Notes: generated by a model not told the origin, from the sequence alone. Shown: positions 9,222-18,415, numbered from the stretch's first letter. The stretch: 52,897 nt of DNA from Promethearchaeota archaeon (GCA_016839655.1 JAEOTW010000049.1:1-52897), one strand, 5' to 3'. Made by a program: numbers and translations.

Positions 9222-9722
9222 ATGACTGAGACTTCAAATGGAGATATAAAAATTTTAGCATTCCTTTGTTGGAAATGAGGATATGGAGCAGGAGATATGG
9301 CTGGTACAATTAATCAGACGTTTTGTTTGCTTAGTATAATTCGAGCCCAATATCCTGCCACATTAAGACCTGTTCGAATTAATTGTTCTGGAAGAGTTAC
9401 ACCCTCTTTAATGATGCGTGCCATAGGTAAAGGTGCTGATGGCATTGTCATTGGAGCCTGATACCAAGGTGAATGTGATTATGAAACAGGTAATTTGGTT
9501 GCCGAAAGGAATGTAACTTATACAAAGGAAATATTAAAAACAGTAGGAATTTCCCCTGAAAGAATCCAAATGTTTCACTGCAGTGCGGCTGAAGGTCAAC
9601 GCTTTCAAGCTGAAGCAACTCGTATTTCAGAGACAATCAAAAATTTGGGTAGCAATCCTTTAAAAGATTCTATTTCTTCTAAAAAAGAGAAGAAGGAATC
9701 AAATAAGAATAAAACCGAATAG
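9222..9722 (+). CDS. mvhD: MvhD/VhuD-like iron-sulfur subunit with two selenocysteines
   Basis: Two UGA codons read through give a 166-residue protein of the MvhD (methyl-viologen hydrogenase delta) family, which carries electrons to HdrA through a [2Fe-2S] cluster. The conserved residues are Cys16, Sec19 (FLCWK-U-GYGAGD, family Cys-x-x-Cys), Cys55 in INCSGRV, Sec80 (GA-U-YQGECDYETGN, family Gly-Cys-His-x-Gly-Asp-Cys-His) and Cys85. The last 25 residues are a Lys/Ser/Glu-rich tail. ATG at 9222 is preceded by GAGAGGTGA, eight bases upstream. Without recoding only a fragment from 9495 would be called. It lies 13 bases after hdrA, so the two form one transcription unit. Confidence 0.9.
9276..9278 (+). 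other. In-frame UGA, selenocysteine codon 1 of mvhD (residue 19)
   Basis: It sits three residues after Cys16 in the N-terminal cluster-binding motif, where the family has Cys. Flanking codons are in frame and conserved. Confidence 0.88.
9459..9461 (+). other. In-frame UGA, selenocysteine codon 2 of mvhD (residue 80)
   Basis: It follows GADGIVIGA and precedes YQGEC, exactly where MvhD proteins have the Cys of a Gly-Cys-His motif. The frame continues without shift to the TAG at 9720-9722. Confidence 0.88.
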
Positions 9723-9747
9723 AATGATCTTTTCAAACAAATTTTAG

Positions 9748-9786
9748 TTGAATTGGGACTAGCCTTGTGAAGGTTTCGGAATTCAA
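9748..9786 (+). promoter_or_regulatory. 3' UTR hairpin, candidate SECIS element
   Basis: About 25 bases after the mvhD stop there is a 7-bp perfect stem, TTGAATT (9748-9754) with AATTCAA (9780-9786). Inside it, either GCCTT/AAGGT closes on a GTG loop, or GGGAC/GTTTC followed by CTT/AAG does. Archaeal SECIS elements normally sit in the 3' UTR of the selenoprotein gene, so the place fits. It does not show a textbook archaeal GAA/A internal loop, so the call rests on position and pairing. It would have to serve four UGAs in two cistrons unless another element exists. Confidence 0.4.
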
Positions 9787-9788
9787 TA

Positions 9789-9801
9789 TTTTTAATTTTT
9801 T
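9789..9801 (+). terminator. T-tract terminator after hdrA-mvhD
   Basis: Two runs of T (five at 9789-9793 and six at 9796-9801) follow the hairpin directly. Archaeal RNA polymerase stops at such oligo-T tracts. In an AT-rich genome this is suggestive only. Confidence 0.4.
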
Positions 9802-9887
9802 AGAAATATTATCTATCTTTCTTTTAACTTTTTATGTTAAAAATTATTTTCATATTTATTATTAACTTTATCTGATGTGAATTTTAG

Positions 9888-11186
9888 ATGGGAAAAGATC
9901 CTGAAAAACAATTAGCAAAAGCAGAACAATTATATGAAGCGAGGCAATATAAACGGGCTGCTAAATTATATAAAACTGTTGGAAATAACTTCTTACAATT
10001 GAGGAATTATGAAACTGCTAAATATTGTTTTTTTAATGCTGCTAAGAGTGCTATTAACGAAGATAAATATTTAAGTGGTTTAAATTTTTTACGAAATGCG
10101 GGAAATGCTTCTCTTCTTACTAATAATTTTTCTGAAGCGAATCAATTCTTTAAGGAATCATTTAATTATATTCCCAATTTACGCAATTCTTCAGATAAAA
10201 ATCACTTTTTTGTAGTTTTTTCATCTTTATCTTTCTTATGTTTATTTGTTGAAGGAAAACATGAAGAAGGTTTAAATGTCATTAAAAAAATTAAAAGTTA
10301 TGTTGATGATAGCTATTTTAAAGAAAGTGGCTTAATAAGATTAGTTAAAGATATAACAGTCACAATAAAAGACAAAAAGAAGAATTATATTAAAAAAATT
10401 GAAGCAGATTTTAATAATTTAAATCTCTATGAGGGCGAAACGAATCTAGCTAAATCGGCTATTGTAATTGCTAATACTATTGTTTCATTAATCACAAATT
10501 TGACTTTGGATAAAAATTTATACACAACTAACGATATTATTACTCTAACAATGGATATTGATACAAAACCTCTTTTAGATATTACAGAAAACTCTTTTTA
10601 CAATTATAACATAAATGAATTAAAAATTACTAAAATTAGTATCCAGCTTACTGATAATTTTACATTTCATAAAAAACCAGACTTGCCCATTATTTTAACA
10701 CTTAGTAAAACTAATCAAATAACTCTATTAATCAAACCACATTTTCAAATGGAAAATCCTTTCATTGGCCCAATCTTGTTGACTTCTGAAATTAATGGAA
10801 AACTGAAATTTTTCTATGAATACACTGAACTATTGTATCCAACTCTAATATCTCCCCCTCCAACATTAGAAATTTCCATGAAAAATCTGAGACCTCCTTT
10901 AATTGGCCAATCTTTCCCATTAGAGATCCTTATAGAAAACAAAAGTGAAGGGGAAGCTGTAGATCTTAACATAGAAATAGAATTTCCTGAAAAACTTAAA
11001 GTCATGAGAGGTACTTTGAAAAAACAAATATATTCACTTAGATCAAATGAAAACATGAAATGGGAGATTAATCTTAAACCACTAGAGGCAGGAGATTATT
11101 CAATAAAGATAAAAACAATGTTTAAAGATCCAGATCAAAACCAAATTGGAGAAATTAAAGAGTTCCCTTTAAAAATCCTCCTTTAA
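9888..11186 (+). CDS. TPR-like helical solenoid plus C-terminal Ig-like beta domains
   Basis: The 432-residue protein has TPR-like helical repeats in residues 5-170 (for example AEQLYEARQYKRAAKLYKTV, followed by two or three similar helix pairs). The remaining two thirds are rich in beta strands and look like two beta-sandwich domains, the last (about 325-432) with a clear CARDB/Ig-like pattern. There is no signal peptide or membrane helix, so the protein should be cytosolic. An N-terminal solenoid followed by Ig-like domains recalls some eukaryotic trafficking proteins (TRAPP subunits, adaptor ear domains, and SNAP-type TPR), but also occurs in unrelated prokaryotic proteins. No specific family is recognised. 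It is preceded by a 165-base gap and faces the convergent beta-helix gene. Confidence 0.7.
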   Translation: MGKDPEKQLAKAEQLYEARQYKRAAKLYKTVGNNFLQLRNYETAKYCFFNAAKSAINEDKYLSGLNFLRNAGNASLLTNNFSEANQFFKESFNYIPNLRNSSDKNHFFVVFSSLSFLCLFVEGKHEEGLNVIKKIKSYVDDSYFKESGLIRLVKDITVTIKDKKKNYIKKIEADFNNLNLYEGETNLAKSAIVIANTIVSLITNLTLDKNLYTTNDIITLTMDIDTKPLLDITENSFYNYNINELKITKISIQLTDNFTFHKKPDLPIILTLSKTNQITLLIKPHFQMENPFIGPILLTSEINGKLKFFYEYTELLYPTLISPPPTLEISMKNLRPPLIGQSFPLEILIENKSEGEAVDLNIEIEFPEKLKVMRGTLKKQIYSLRSNENMKWEINLKPLEAGDYSIKIKTMFKDPDQNQIGEIKEFPLKILL

Positions 11187-11279
11187 ATAAAAGAAAAGGG
11201 TTAGCTGAATATGAATTATTTTATTTCATCCATAGAAAAAAGAATATTTAAAAACTTAGTAAGTGTCTTAAAATATTGT

Positions 11280-13433
11280 TCAAACTCTTCTATCTCGAAA
11301 TTTTAAGATAATAATAATCGAAGAAAAAATAAGAACACAAATTAATAAACTAAAATCAAAACCTATAATACTAGGATTTTTATTGTTTTTTGTATCTATA
11401 TTTTTAATTACTATAACTTCCTTAAAATTAATATTTCCTACTGTATCATTTGCATAAAATCTTATGGTGATATTACCATTGGGTAAAGTGTTCCAACCAC
11501 TAGAATCAATAGTTCCATTTTCGGTTATGAAATACTTAGTTATTCCATTGTTGATAGTGTACCAAATGGAGTCTAAGTGAGGATCTTCAATTTCTATTAC
11601 ATACTTTGGCGTAGTAAAATTGTCGTTAAAAATTGAAAAATTAAACGGTTCAATGATCTCTATTTCAGGTTTAAGAGTATCTTTCACAATTGTGGTTTCA
11701 TTGAAAGAAATTCTACTAAATGAATCGTTGGCGTAAATTTTTAAAGAAATGAATCCATCTTCACAAGAATCCCAAGAATCCTCATTAATTAGTATATTAG
11801 ATCCATAGAAAGTATGATTTTTTAACCCTAAATCAATAGTATACCAAGTTGTATTTAGTGTTAAATCAGAAATCGAAACATTAAAGGAGGGTGCATTGAA
11901 ACTGTAAATTTCTCCATCTAAGGGATAATTAATAGAAATAACCGGCTCTAATGTATCTTTAATGATCGATATCGAGTTGTAGTTAATGTTATTAAAAGTA
12001 TCATTCGCAAAAAATGAAATGATAATTAACCCATCAGATAACGATGCCCATAAGTCTAGATCAATTGTTCCATTTTCACTAATAATATATTTTTCCTGTT
12101 GATAATTGATAGTATACCACAAAGTATCTAAATTAGGATCTATGGTTTCTATGCTAAAATTTGGTGGGAGCAAATTAGTTCCATACATTTGATTTTCATA
12201 TGGTTTATAAATTTGAATCTCAGGACCATCAAACCAAATAGGCAAATAATCAAAATCCCCACCATAGGGGCTCGGAATAAAATAAGGACTATCTCCTATA
12301 CCATTATCATCCTTATCTAAACCGTCATAATCATCCCAATAATTACCAATTTCAGAATTATTCCAATTATTAAACCCTCTTCCTTCTGCATTTATTCCAT
12401 TTTGAATAAAAGTATTGTTATAAAAAATGTTATCTCTACAAATACCACTTCCCCCCTCACTTAATAAAACTCCGTATTGTTTATTATCTTTAATAAGATT
12501 CTTGGTAAAATTATTAAAACTCGATTCAGAATATAACTTTATCCCACTTAAGGAATTATTTTCAATAATATTTCTACAAATTAAATTATCATGAGAATCT
12601 ACTTCTAAACATACTCCATCATATTTATTGTTACATATGATATTGTGGCTTACATTAATATTATATGTAGTAGGAATGGAAATTCCTGTCTCAATGTTCT
12701 TACTTGCAGTATTGTTATAAATAACATACTCATGACCTCCAATCACATATATTCCATTAGTATTTTTATTTACTCTATTTTTTTTAATGAGGGTAGACCA
12801 ACCCCTTGTTGCATATATTCCATATCCGTTATACCTTAGTGTATTATTTTTTATATAAATACCGCGACTATCAAGTAAGTTGATTCCCGCACTATTATAT
12901 TCCAAGAAATTATCCCGAATAGTGATATTATTACTGTCTACAATATTGATTCCTGACGAGGAAGTATTAGAAATGATATTATCATAAATTAATCCGTTAG
13001 TAGAAAAAGCTACACTTAATCCACGCATATATCTTCCATTTCGAAATGTAGTGATGTTTCTAATAATATAATGTACGTTTGAATCTCGAATTTCAATACT
13101 ATATACAAGACTTGAATTTGCCCATATTATTTTTATATTTTCGATTATATATGGTTCACTCCAAGTACCAGACCCCGTACACCATGGTTCTGTAGCTAGT
13201 TGTTCCCAAGTTTTTGATTCAGAAGAATATGGCCATGTGTCATCAATTTTAAACTGATATACTTCTTGATAATTAGCGAGATTAATTTCTTTTTTTTCCA
13301 AATATTCAATATTAATATCATCCTCTTTTTTAATATTCTCATTTGGATAATTATAATTAAAGCTAATACTCAGGATAAAATTTATTAAAAGTAAAGTAGT
13401 TAAAATAGATTTTAATGCTCGGTACTTCATCAA
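11280..13433 (-). CDS. Secreted, membrane-anchored right-handed beta-helix protein with Ig-like repeats
   Basis: The 717-residue protein starts with a hydrophobic signal segment (about 7-27). Residues 100-395 contain repeated short Asn/Ile/Gly motifs such as NNTLRYNGYGIYATRG and NIIENNSLSGIKLY, the pattern of NosD/PbH1 parallel beta-helix proteins. Three tandem beta-sandwich repeats of about 85-95 residues follow, each with WYTI near the start and a phrase like FYANDT near the end. The protein closes with one membrane helix (about 689-712) and a short basic tail RDRRV. It is therefore exposed outside the cell. Such proteins bind or act on polysaccharide or serve in adhesion; catalytic residues cannot be assigned. 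Many Asn-x-Ser/Thr sequons suggest N-glycosylation. Confidence 0.8.
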   Translation of the reverse strand: MMKYRALKSILTTLLLINFILSISFNYNYPNENIKKEDDINIEYLEKKEINLANYQEVYQFKIDDTWPYSSESKTWEQLATEPWCTGSGTWSEPYIIENIKIIWANSSLVYSIEIRDSNVHYIIRNITTFRNGRYMRGLSVAFSTNGLIYDNIISNTSSSGINIVDSNNITIRDNFLEYNSAGINLLDSRGIYIKNNTLRYNGYGIYATRGWSTLIKKNRVNKNTNGIYVIGGHEYVIYNNTASKNIETGISIPTTYNINVSHNIICNNKYDGVCLEVDSHDNLICRNIIENNSLSGIKLYSESSFNNFTKNLIKDNKQYGVLLSEGGSGICRDNIFYNNTFIQNGINAEGRGFNNWNNSEIGNYWDDYDGLDKDDNGIGDSPYFIPSPYGGDFDYLPIWFDGPEIQIYKPYENQMYGTNLLPPNFSIETIDPNLDTLWYTINYQQEKYIISENGTIDLDLWASLSDGLIIISFFANDTFNNINYNSISIIKDTLEPVISINYPLDGEIYSFNAPSFNVSISDLTLNTTWYTIDLGLKNHTFYGSNILINEDSWDSCEDGFISLKIYANDSFSRISFNETTIVKDTLKPEIEIIEPFNFSIFNDNFTTPKYVIEIEDPHLDSIWYTINNGITKYFITENGTIDSSGWNTLPNGNITIRFYANDTVGNINFKEVIVIKNIDTKNNKNPSIIGFDFSLLICVLIFSSIIIILKFRDRRV

Positions 13434-13577
13434 AAGTTTTAGATTTCAGTTTTTTCTTGAATATTTATTGTATCACTTCCTTTTAAATTTTTTTTTTCCA
13501 TGATTAAATTGATATGAATATTTTTTTTTGTTCCAATCTTTTAATTAATATTATAATAGAATATTATATTGTTGAAT

Positions 13578-15113
13578 ATGAAATTAAAAGTCAAAGAAAT
13601 CAATTTTGAAACTGGTAATACTAAAGACATTGTATTAAATATTAATGATGCCTTAGAATTAGGACAAAAAGCAGGAGAACGTGTCTTTGTAAAAAATATA
13701 AAATCAAAATCCATTATAGAAAAATTTTGGGTTGCGATAATTCAAATTGATTATTTAGGCACTATTGTTGAACCGGGAGAAATTGGAATTTTTCGAAATC
13801 TCCTAAGAGAAAAAAAAGATTTAACAAATGAAACGGTGGTTTCAGTAAAACCTGCGGATCCACCTGATTCTATTAAATTTATACAAAAAAAAATAAAGGG
13901 ATTAAAGTTATCCAGCGAAGAAATAAATGGAATCATCTCAGATGCAGTCTCTGGATCTCTATCACGAATCGATTTAGCAGCATTCATTACTGGAGTTTCT
14001 ATTAATGGGATGGATAATGAGGAAATGACAGCCTTAACATTATCAGAAACACGTAGTGGAGAAATATTCTATTTTGGAATGGATGTCTACGATAAACACA
14101 GTACCGGTGGTGTCCCAGGGAATAAGGTTTCTTTAATTATTGTACCAATTGTAGCTGCTGCTGGCTTAACTATACCAAAATCTTCGACGAGAGCCATAAC
14201 TTCACCTTCAGGTACGGCAGATTCCATGGAAGTTTTAGCTCCTGTCGCTTTTACACCAGACGAATTAAATAAAATTGTAGCTGAAGAAAACGCTTGTCTA
14301 ATATGGGGCGGAGCTCTGGAAACTGCACCAGCAGATAATATATTGATAGAAATTGAAAGACCATTGCATATGGATCCTATTGGTCTTATGATCCCCTCTA
14401 TCCTAACAAAAAAACTTTCATTAGGAGTAAAAAAACTTGTACTCGATATACCTGTGGGGAATGGTACAAAATTTGCTACTCCTGATAAAGGAAAACAATT
14501 TGCTTATCTATTTAAAGAAATTGCTGCTAATGTAGGAATTGAAGCTGAGTGTGCACTCACATTAGCTCATCAACCGATAGGCCATGCTGTAGGTCCTGCT
14601 TTAGAGGCTAAAGAAGCACTTACATTGTTACGCGATTACTCTGCTGGGCCTAATTCTCTAATAGAAAAATCCACAGATTTAGCAGGGATGATTTTAGAAA
14701 TGAGTGGCAAAGCTCAAAAAGGTATGGGTCAAGGCATGGCGAAAGAGATACTTCGATCTGGTAAAGCATATGAAAAGATGAAGAAAATAATAGGATCCCA
14801 AGGAGGAGATCCAGAAATAATACCTGAAGATATAAAACTAGGCCCTCACGTCAAGGAATTTTTCAGTTCTAAAGAAGGTTATATAGTAGAAGTAAAGAAC
14901 TCAATAATAAATCAAATAGCGAAAACAGCTGGATGTCCCAGTTCTAAGACTTCTGGTATAGAAATAATTAAAAAACAAGGAGCTAAAATAAAAGAAGGAG
15001 AGTTAGTTTTTAGAATTTATTCTCATAGTGAATCAAAATTAAGAAAAGCAGAAAAAGTTTATAATATGAATAACCCTATCACGCTTGGGGGTATGATTAT
15101 AGAAAAAGTTTAA
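13578..15113 (+). CDS. deoA: AMP phosphorylase (archaeal thymidine-phosphorylase family)
   Basis: This enzyme phosphorolyses AMP (also CMP, UMP) to the base and ribose 1,5-bisphosphate, the first step of the archaeal pentose bisphosphate route that ends at RuBisCO. The signature KHSTGGVPGNKVSLI and the following SSTRAITSPSGTADSMEVL are diagnostic for the archaeal AMP phosphorylase branch rather than bacterial thymidine phosphorylase. The N-terminal 80 residues are the extra domain characteristic of the archaeal enzymes. I chose ATG 13578; two TTG codons at 13569 and 13572 are possible but less likely. A RuBisCO-family gene lies about 13 kb downstream; ribose-1,5-bisphosphate isomerase is not in the window. 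Confidence 0.9.
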   Translation: MKLKVKEINFETGNTKDIVLNINDALELGQKAGERVFVKNIKSKSIIEKFWVAIIQIDYLGTIVEPGEIGIFRNLLREKKDLTNETVVSVKPADPPDSIKFIQKKIKGLKLSSEEINGIISDAVSGSLSRIDLAAFITGVSINGMDNEEMTALTLSETRSGEIFYFGMDVYDKHSTGGVPGNKVSLIIVPIVAAAGLTIPKSSTRAITSPSGTADSMEVLAPVAFTPDELNKIVAEENACLIWGGALETAPADNILIEIERPLHMDPIGLMIPSILTKKLSLGVKKLVLDIPVGNGTKFATPDKGKQFAYLFKEIAANVGIEAECALTLAHQPIGHAVGPALEAKEALTLLRDYSAGPNSLIEKSTDLAGMILEMSGKAQKGMGQGMAKEILRSGKAYEKMKKIIGSQGGDPEIIPEDIKLGPHVKEFFSSKEGYIVEVKNSIINQIAKTAGCPSSKTSGIEIIKKQGAKIKEGELVFRIYSHSESKLRKAEKVYNMNNPITLGGMIIEKV

Positions 15114-15144
15114 GCATTAAACACATATTATATACATCTAATTT

Positions 15145-16635
15145 ATGTCCTTAACTCCAAAATCAATTTATCAGGATTTAACGAAAAAAAATTTAGATTA
15201 CAGTTCAGCTATTGACTTATTAATTACTCTAATTGAAAATACTGATGATTTTTCTACAAGATTGGAGAGTATTGAGATATTAGAAAAAATCCAGGCTAAA
15301 GATAATAAAATTTTTACACTTTTAGAGAATTTATTAATCTCAGATTCTAATGAAATTATAAGAGGTAAAGCTGCTTCACTAATGCAAAAATATTTTTTAG
15401 AAAAAGCATTAAATCCAATGAAATGGGCTCTTGAACATGAGAAAGCAATAACCTGTCTTGTTTCAATTATATTAACATTAGCAGAGATCAATAATATAAA
15501 ATCCAAATCGATTATTATTGAAAAATTAAAGTATTTCTACCAGCAAGAAAATAAGTATAATTTGAAAGACATCTTCAGAAATAAAAAAATCGAAAGTTTT
15601 AGCATTCAAGTTCTTGCGGATCTATTAATTAACTATTATTTCATCAAATCGTTAAAGAGTAAATTCGGATTTGTTAAATATGAATTTAATAGATTAGGCT
15701 ATATTACTAAACTAGATTTAACAAATGTAGATCCTCAAGGAATATCCATATCAAATTTCCTGGATTTAATATACTCCCTAAAATATTTAGAAGAACTAGA
15801 TTTAAGATTTAATAATTTATTAAACCTGACAGAAATCTCAGTAGAATCAGATTCAGTAGTTTCATTAGATTTAAGTTATAATAAACTAATTAACCTCCCA
15901 GGTTCAATTTACAAATTGAAATCTTTAAAAAATTTGAATTTAAAGTCTAATAGACTACGAGATCTCCCTGACTCTCTAATTAATTTATTATCACTACAAA
16001 CTTTAAACATAAGAAACAATATGCTAACTCAAATTCCCACATCGATAAAGCCATTTAAAACCCTTAAAATTTTAAATTTACATGGAAATAAATTAGATTC
16101 AATTGAATTTGAACTAAATAACTCGATTATAGAATTAGAATTAGGGTGGAACAATTTTGTAGAAATTCCATCAAAATTAAAATCCCTCACTTCATTAGAG
16201 AGATTGGGTGTAAGTGGAAATAAATTGAGAAAACTACCTAAATGGATTTCTCAATTTCAATCATTAAAAGTATTAGATTTATATGATAATAAAATTGAAA
16301 AGTTACCTAATTCAGTAGGTACACTTTTATGCTTAGAAGTATTGATTCTAAGGAATAATCAATTATCTCTATTACCAGAATCCTTAAAAAACCTAAAGAA
16401 TCTTAGAATACTTAATTTAAGTTGGAATAATTTTTCTTTTCTTCCAGAATGGATTAGTGAGCTTTCTTCGTTAGAAGAACTAAATCTGTGGGGAAATCAA
16501 CTTACAACAATCCCTAAATCCATAATTAATTTATCAAATCTAAAAACCCTAGATCTAAGTTTTAACAGATTCGAACAATTGCCATCATTTTTGAAAGAAA
16601 TTGAAGGAAAAAATGACCTAAATATAAAATTATAA
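15145..16635 (+). CDS. HEAT-like plus leucine-rich-repeat protein, paralogue 1
   Basis: The 496-residue protein has an alpha-helical, HEAT-like N-terminal domain (about 1-165) and about 12 leucine-rich repeats of 23 residues (about 185-485) of the type LxxLxLxxNxLxxLPxxI. It has no signal or membrane segment and should be cytosolic. The next gene (16907-18409) is a full-length paralogue and a shorter one lies at 26177-27136. All share the segment LLISDSN and a following KALNPMKWA-like motif in the N-terminal domain. LRR proteins are numerous in Lokiarchaeota; their partners are unknown, although in eukaryotes some LRR proteins bind small GTPases. It starts 31 bases after the AMP phosphorylase stop. 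Confidence 0.85.
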   Translation: MSLTPKSIYQDLTKKNLDYSSAIDLLITLIENTDDFSTRLESIEILEKIQAKDNKIFTLLENLLISDSNEIIRGKAASLMQKYFLEKALNPMKWALEHEKAITCLVSIILTLAEINNIKSKSIIIEKLKYFYQQENKYNLKDIFRNKKIESFSIQVLADLLINYYFIKSLKSKFGFVKYEFNRLGYITKLDLTNVDPQGISISNFLDLIYSLKYLEELDLRFNNLLNLTEISVESDSVVSLDLSYNKLINLPGSIYKLKSLKNLNLKSNRLRDLPDSLINLLSLQTLNIRNNMLTQIPTSIKPFKTLKILNLHGNKLDSIEFELNNSIIELELGWNNFVEIPSKLKSLTSLERLGVSGNKLRKLPKWISQFQSLKVLDLYDNKIEKLPNSVGTLLCLEVLILRNNQLSLLPESLKNLKNLRILNLSWNNFSFLPEWISELSSLEELNLWGNQLTTIPKSIINLSNLKTLDLSFNRFEQLPSFLKEIEGKNDLNIKL

Positions 16636-16660
16636 TAAAATTTAACTGAAAGGGTAAAAC

Positions 16661-16849
16661 ATAGGCGTTAGAGCAATCTGTGGAAAGCGGGATCTTTTAG
16701 CTAATTATGAAGTAATTGAACAAAGGCTTACAAACCTACCTCAACTATAAAATTATATCAAAATTTTCGAAGGAATAGGGCATTTCATTGAAGAAATCAA
16801 ACATAAAGAAATAACAAATGATAATATAAATGAAGCGGGATTAGTTTAA
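16661..16849 (+). pseudogene. Relic of an alpha/beta-hydrolase C-terminus
   Basis: Between the two LRR genes, one frame reads IGVRAICGKRDLLANYEVIE, then RLTNLPQL, a TAA stop, then NYIKIFEGIGHFIEEIKHKE and a final stop at 16847-16849. This is the end of an alpha/beta-hydrolase: the strand with the catalytic Asp (CGKRD), the short helix, and the strand with the catalytic His (GIGHFI). The nucleophile half is absent, no start codon precedes it, and one internal stop (TAA) interrupts it. It is therefore a decayed, truncated gene, perhaps left when the LRR gene was duplicated across this site. Confidence 0.55.
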
Positions 16850-16906
16850 ATTTTAAATTAAATTTCTACATATATTGATAGGATTGCATTAGAATAGTTA
16901 ATTTTC

Positions 16907-18409
16907 ATGAAAATATCTCCAAGCATAATTTATAAAGAATTTCAAGAGGGAAATTTGGAAAAACAATCGGCAATAAATCAATTATTTGCCTTAGTTAATA
17001 ACTTCGATGATCCGAAATTAAGAATTGAAAGTATTGAATTTTTAGTTAAAATTGGTTCAAAAGATGAACAAACTTTTAATTTATTTGAAAATCTAATAAT
17101 ATCTGATTCTCATAGTGAAGTTAGAAATACAGCTATAAAAGCGATCTCACAAAATTTTATTCAAAAAGCTCTAAAACCAATGAAATGGGCTTTCCATTAT
17201 GAATCTTCTATAATATGTCTTCTTTCCATTATTTCCACAATAGGAATGATAAAAACCGAAAAAGCTAAGTTATTTTTAATTGAAAAACTTAAAACCATGA
17301 ATATTTATGAATTTAATGATAGTTTAGAAGAAGCATTTAATGTTGGGAGAATTTATAATTATACACATAAACGACTTTCAGAAATTTTAAGCAACTATAT
17401 ACTAATAAAATACTTTAATAAAGAGTTTAAAGAAATTAGTTATGATTTATATGGTGGTTTAGTAACATCATTAGACTTATCCGGAATTAGTACTAATGTA
17501 TTAGGATGGAAAATTTTAAGAAAGTTGCCTGAATTCATTACTGCTCTTAAATATATTAAGAAATTAGATTTAAAAATCAATAGAATTGCAAAATTACCTA
17601 AAACAATAGGCGAGCTTGAATATCTTAAATATTTAGATCTAAGTACTAACAATCTTAGGGGTTTGCCTGACTCTTTTGGATATTTAAAATCATTAGAATA
17701 CTTAAATTTAAAATACAATAAGATTAGTGAAATTCCAATTACAATAGGGAGATTAAGAAAGTTAAAATTTCTAGATTTAAGACATAATAATATCAAATCT
17801 CTTCCGTCTGAAATAACTAATCTAAATTCATTGGAGATTTTGGATTTGCATGGAAACAAATTAAACAATTTACCAGAATCAATGGAAGGATTTAAATCTT
17901 TAAAGAAATTAGAATTAGGATTGAATAAAATTAAAGTTCTTCCGAATTCAATTAATAATCTCCGAACTTTGGAAATTTTAGGATTAGGCGGGAATAAACT
18001 TACGATTGATTTTTCTTTATTAGTATCTTTAAATTCACTTAAGGAATTGAATCTCTATGATAATAACATAAAAACCTTTCCTGATGAAATTGGTTCACTA
18101 AATACCTTAGAAACATTAATTCTAAGGAATAATAACCTGACAATATTACCAGAATCATTTAAAAAATTAAAGTTCTTAAAAAAATTAGATTTAAGTTGGA
18201 ATAATCTCACATCAATTCCAGAATGGATAGATTCACTTTCTTTATTAGAAGAATTAAATTTATGGGGGAATAATCTAAAATTGCTTCCTACAACCTTAGG
18301 TAATCTCTCATCACTAAGAGTTCTTAATTTAAATTTTAACAATTATATCAGAAAGATACCTGACTTTCTTAAAAGATTACAAAATAATGGATTAAAGATT
18401 TATAAATAA
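16907..18409 (+). CDS. HEAT-like plus leucine-rich-repeat protein, paralogue 2
   Basis: This 500-residue protein is collinear with the preceding LRR protein. Residues 1-170 form the helical N-terminal domain (NLIISDSHSEVRNTAIKAIS, KALKPMKWAF), and about 185-490 hold 12 or so LRRs with LPxxI/F consensus. Many repeats line up one-to-one with paralogue 1, for example the segments LDLSWNNLTSIPEWIDSLS and LILRNNNLTILPES, so the pair arose by whole-gene duplication and not by independent repeat growth. The start codon ATG 16907 follows a 271-base gap holding a hydrolase relic. The stop is six bases from the convergent DNA ligase gene. Confidence 0.85.
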   Translation: MKISPSIIYKEFQEGNLEKQSAINQLFALVNNFDDPKLRIESIEFLVKIGSKDEQTFNLFENLIISDSHSEVRNTAIKAISQNFIQKALKPMKWAFHYESSIICLLSIISTIGMIKTEKAKLFLIEKLKTMNIYEFNDSLEEAFNVGRIYNYTHKRLSEILSNYILIKYFNKEFKEISYDLYGGLVTSLDLSGISTNVLGWKILRKLPEFITALKYIKKLDLKINRIAKLPKTIGELEYLKYLDLSTNNLRGLPDSFGYLKSLEYLNLKYNKISEIPITIGRLRKLKFLDLRHNNIKSLPSEITNLNSLEILDLHGNKLNNLPESMEGFKSLKKLELGLNKIKVLPNSINNLRTLEILGLGGNKLTIDFSLLVSLNSLKELNLYDNNIKTFPDEIGSLNTLETLILRNNNLTILPESFKKLKFLKKLDLSWNNLTSIPEWIDSLSLLEELNLWGNNLKLLPTTLGNLSSLRVLNLNFNNYIRKIPDFLKRLQNNGLKIYK

Positions 18410-18415
18410 GTTTTA

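Noticed and set aside
9448..9636. Minus-strand frame over mvhD
   Set aside because: It overlaps conserved MvhD codons on the other strand and has no recognisable features.
15145..18409. The two LRR genes as one broken gene
   Set aside because: Each has its own start, full N-terminal domain and complete LRR set, separated by a gap; this is a duplication.
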